Source: Burkholderiaceae bacterium (lineage in GTDB: Bacteria > Pseudomonadota > Gammaproteobacteria > Burkholderiales > Burkholderiaceae_C). From it: DNA of 64,000 nucleotides. The position numbers were made by a program, and so were the translations under genes. The notes below the pieces were generated by a model. The model searched no databases. It saw only the letters and a program-made list of their open reading frames with translations, and was not told the origin of the DNA. Shown one piece after another: positions 62,384-64,000 of this stretch. The stretch's first letter is position 1. Each line of letters begins with the position of its first letter. The stretch covers positions 62,001-126,000 of the forward strand of contig JAGOPK010000009.1 of assembly GCA_017992055.1 (NCBI GenBank), given 5' to 3'.

Positions 62384-62836
62384 ATGCAAGTGATCCTGCT
62401 CGAAAAAGTGGCCAACCTGGGCAACCTGGGTGACGTGGTCAAGGTGAAGGACGGCTATGCCCGCAACTTCCTGATCCCGACCAAGCAGGCCCGCCGCGCC
62501 ACCGAAAGCGCCATCAAGGAATTCGAGGTTCGCCGCGCCGAACTCGAAAAGGTGGCCGCCGACAAGCTGGCCGCCGCCACCGCCCTGGGCAACCGCCTGT
62601 CCGGCATCACCCTGGCCATCGCCCAGAAGGCCGGCGTCGACGGCCGTCTGTTCGGCTCGGTGACCAATGCCGACGTGGCCGAAGGCCTGAAGAAGCTGGG
62701 CTTCGACGTTGCCAAGGCCCAGGTGCGCATGCCGCACGGCCCGCTGAAGGCCGTCGGCGAGTTCCCGGTCTCGGTGGCCGCCCACACCGACGTGGTGGTC
62801 GACATCACCGTGCAGGTGGTGCCCGAGGCCGACTAA
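62384..62836 (+). CDS. rplI: 50S ribosomal protein bL9
   Basis: Elongated large-subunit protein with two domains. N-terminal [19 protein letters not shown] motif; connecting helix near 45-75; C-terminal domain from about 80. 150 residues. Last gene of the rpsF operon. Confidence 0.97.
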   Translation: MQVILLEKVANLGNLGDVVKVKDGYARNFLIPTKQARRATESAIKEFEVRRAELEKVAADKLAAATALGNRLSGITLAIAQKAGVDGRLFGSVTNADVAEGLKKLGFDVAKAQVRMPHGPLKAVGEFPVSVAAHTDVVVDITVQVVPEAD

Positions 62837-62852
62837 AGGCCCGCCGCCACGG

Positions 62853-62887
62853 CGCCGGATTGCGCTCAAACAGAGCGCGGTCCGGCG
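62853..62887. terminator. Long imperfect hairpin after rplI
   Basis: CGCCGGATTGCGCTC (62853-62867) pairs with GAGCGCGGTCCGGCG (62873-62887) with two mismatches, loop AAACA. It follows the rplI stop by 16 bases and is a good candidate for ending the ribosomal operon, though no T-run follows. Confidence 0.55.
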
Positions 62888-62904
62888 GCCGCGAATGCCC
62901 TGCC

Positions 62905-62932
62905 ACGGGGCCGGTTTCACGACCGGCCCCGT
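62905..62932. terminator. Second strong hairpin before dnaB
   Basis: ACGGGGCCGGT (62905-62915) and ACCGGCCCCGT (62922-62932) form a perfect 11-bp stem with loop TTCACG, followed by CGTCGTTT. It likely separates rplI and dnaB transcription. Confidence 0.65.
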
Positions 62933-63017
62933 CGTCGTTTCAGGGCCGGGACTTTGTCCCCATGGCGTCCTCCGGATGTCCACAGGTTTGCCCACAGGCG
63001 TGGGCCGGCCGCCCCCT

Positions 63018-63023
63018 TATGAT
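63018..63023 (+). promoter_or_regulatory. Possible -10 element of dnaB
   Basis: TATGAT 11 bases before the ATG at 63034. If used, the mRNA would have almost no leader. The same bases also form in-frame ATG codons at 63019 and 63022, so a longer protein is the alternative reading. Confidence 0.35.
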
Positions 63024-63033
63024 GGCCCGCACC

Positions 63034-64000
63034 ATGTCGACCAGCTTCCGCCAGCCCAGCCTTCCCAACAGCCCCGGCGCGGCCACGGGTTCGTCCGCCG
63101 ACGACGAGGTGGCCCGCCTGCGCGTGCCGCCGCATTCGATCGAGGCCGAGCAAAGCGTGCTGGGCGGCCTGCTGATCGACAACCTGGCCTGGGACCGGGC
63201 CGGCGACCAGATCGGCCCCGACGACTTCTACCGCTGGGAGCACCGCGAGATCTTCAGCGCCATCGCCTCGCTGATCAATGCCAGCAAGCCGGCCGACGTG
63301 ATCACGGTGTTCGAGCACCTGCAGAACGCCGGCAAGGCCGAGCAGACCGGCGGCCTGGCCTACCTGAATGCGCTGGCGCAGAGCGTGCCGAGTGCCGCCA
63401 ACCTGCGGCGTTATGCCGAGATCGTGCGCGAGCGCGCCGTGCTGCGCAAGCTGATCTCGGCCGCCGACGAGATCGCCACCAATGCCTTCAATCCGCAAGG
63501 CCGCCAGGTGGCGCAGATCCTGGATGAAGCCGAGGGCAAGATCTTCAAGATCGGCGAGGAGGGCGCGCGCAACAAGGCCGGCTTCCTGTCCATCGACAAG
63601 CTGACGATGGAACTGATCGACCGCGTCACCGAACTGGCCGAAAACGGCGCCGAAGAGGTGACCGGCGTGCGCACCGGCTACTTCGATTTCGACCGCATGA
63701 CGGCCGGCCTGCAGAAGGGCGACCTGATCGTGCTGGCGGCGCGGCCGTCGATGGGCAAGACCGCGTTTGCGCTGAACATCGCCGAAAACGTGGCCGTCAA
63801 CGAAGGCCTGCCGGTGCTGGTGTTCTCGATGGAAATGGGCGCCTCCCAGCTGGCGCTGCGCATGATCGGCTCGCTGGGCCGAATCGACCAGAGCGGCCTG
63901 CGCACCGGCCGGCTGCGCGACGACGAGTGGACGCGCCTGACCGAGGCCGCCGAGCGCCTGGGCAAGGCGCATCTGTTCATCGACGAGACGCCGGGCCTGA
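63034..64000 (+). CDS. dnaB: Replicative DNA helicase DnaB (3' end missing)
   Basis: Ring helicase at the replication fork. N-terminal domain with RVPPHSIEAEQSVLGGLL, linker, and RecA-like domain whose Walker A ARPSMGKTAF is near 235-244; FSMEMGASQLALRM follows. 322 codons are in the window and the frame runs off its end. In-frame ATGs at 63019 and 63022 could add 4 or 5 residues. Confidence 0.95.
   Translation, partial: MSTSFRQPSLPNSPGAATGSSADDEVARLRVPPHSIEAEQSVLGGLLIDNLAWDRAGDQIGPDDFYRWEHREIFSAIASLINASKPADVITVFEHLQNAGKAEQTGGLAYLNALAQSVPSAANLRRYAEIVRERAVLRKLISAADEIATNAFNPQGRQVAQILDEAEGKIFKIGEEGARNKAGFLSIDKLTMELIDRVTELAENGAEEVTGVRTGYFDFDRMTAGLQKGDLIVLAARPSMGKTAFALNIAENVAVNEGLPVLVFSMEMGASQLALRMIGSLGRIDQSGLRTGRLRDDEWTRLTEAAERLGKAHLFIDETPGL

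Overview
The window looks like ordinary chromosome of a high-GC betaproteobacterium in Burkholderiales, most like the Rubrivivax/Leptothrix/Ideonella group. The evidence is the very GC-rich third codon positions, the Burkholderiales-type gene orders (rlmN-pilW-rodZ-ispG-hisS-yfgM-bamB-der-hfq-hflX-hflK-hflC-hisZ-purA and rpsB-tsf-pyrH-frr-uppS-cdsA-dxr-rseP-bamA-skp-lpxD-fabZ-lpxA-lpxB-rnhB), and the presence of PriB between rpsF and rpsR. The assignment is by eye, not by a database search. I found no insertion sequence, prophage, CRISPR array or rRNA operon. There is one tRNA, tRNA-Leu(CAG).

Layout. 1-7.1 kb: the 3' part of a DinG/YoaA-type helicase gene, convergent bamD, divergent rluD, then scpB overlapping a very long rluB. 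7.2-23.8 kb: a nearly unbroken plus-strand housekeeping run covering nucleotide kinase, tRNA/rRNA modification, pilus lipoprotein, cell shape, isoprenoid and His-tRNA synthesis, the BAM/SecYEG accessory genes, ribosome assembly GTPase, Hfq, the HflX/HflK/HflC group, HisZ, PurA and a phosphoribosyltransferase. 23.9-26.4 kb: tRNA-Leu facing left and rnr facing right. 26.4-30.7 kb: a minus-strand block of amidase, D-amino acid dehydrogenase and NAD(P)HX repair enzyme. 30.7-46.0 kb: the classic translation, phospholipid, isoprenoid, outer-membrane and lipid A supercluster. 46.0-54.6 kb: the most accessory-looking stretch, with an SDR/LysR divergent pair, then an IclR regulator divergent from a four-gene operon (thiolase-like protein, acyl-CoA synthetase, TRAP solute-binding protein, fused TRAP permease). 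54.6-59 kb: ppsR with a coupled two-PPC-domain protein, divergent from ppsA. 59-61.2 kb: a large sodium:solute symporter. 61.3-64 kb: rpsF-priB-rpsR-rplI and the start of dnaB, which runs off the window.

How the genes fit together. The two long plus-strand runs form an envelope-and-translation core. BamA, BamB and BamD with Skp build outer-membrane proteins; LpxD, FabZ, LpxA and LpxB make the lipid A precursor; UppS, IspG and Dxr supply isoprenoids; CdsA makes CDP-diacylglycerol; RseP handles envelope stress. The accessory locus at 47.8-54.6 kb reads as uptake of an organic acid by a TRAP transporter, activation to a CoA thioester, and thiolytic or condensing chemistry under IclR control. The substrate cannot be told from sequence. 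PEP synthase, its PpsR regulator and the acetate-type symporter suggest growth on small organic acids and gluconeogenesis.

I did not find a clearly new defence or mobile system. The points that most deserve a second look are the two-PPC-domain gene coupled to ppsR, the nested dyads in the ppsA leader, the very long disordered tails of RluB, the coiled insert and EF-hand loop in the symporter, and the IclR/TRAP locus with its repeat-rich intergenic region.
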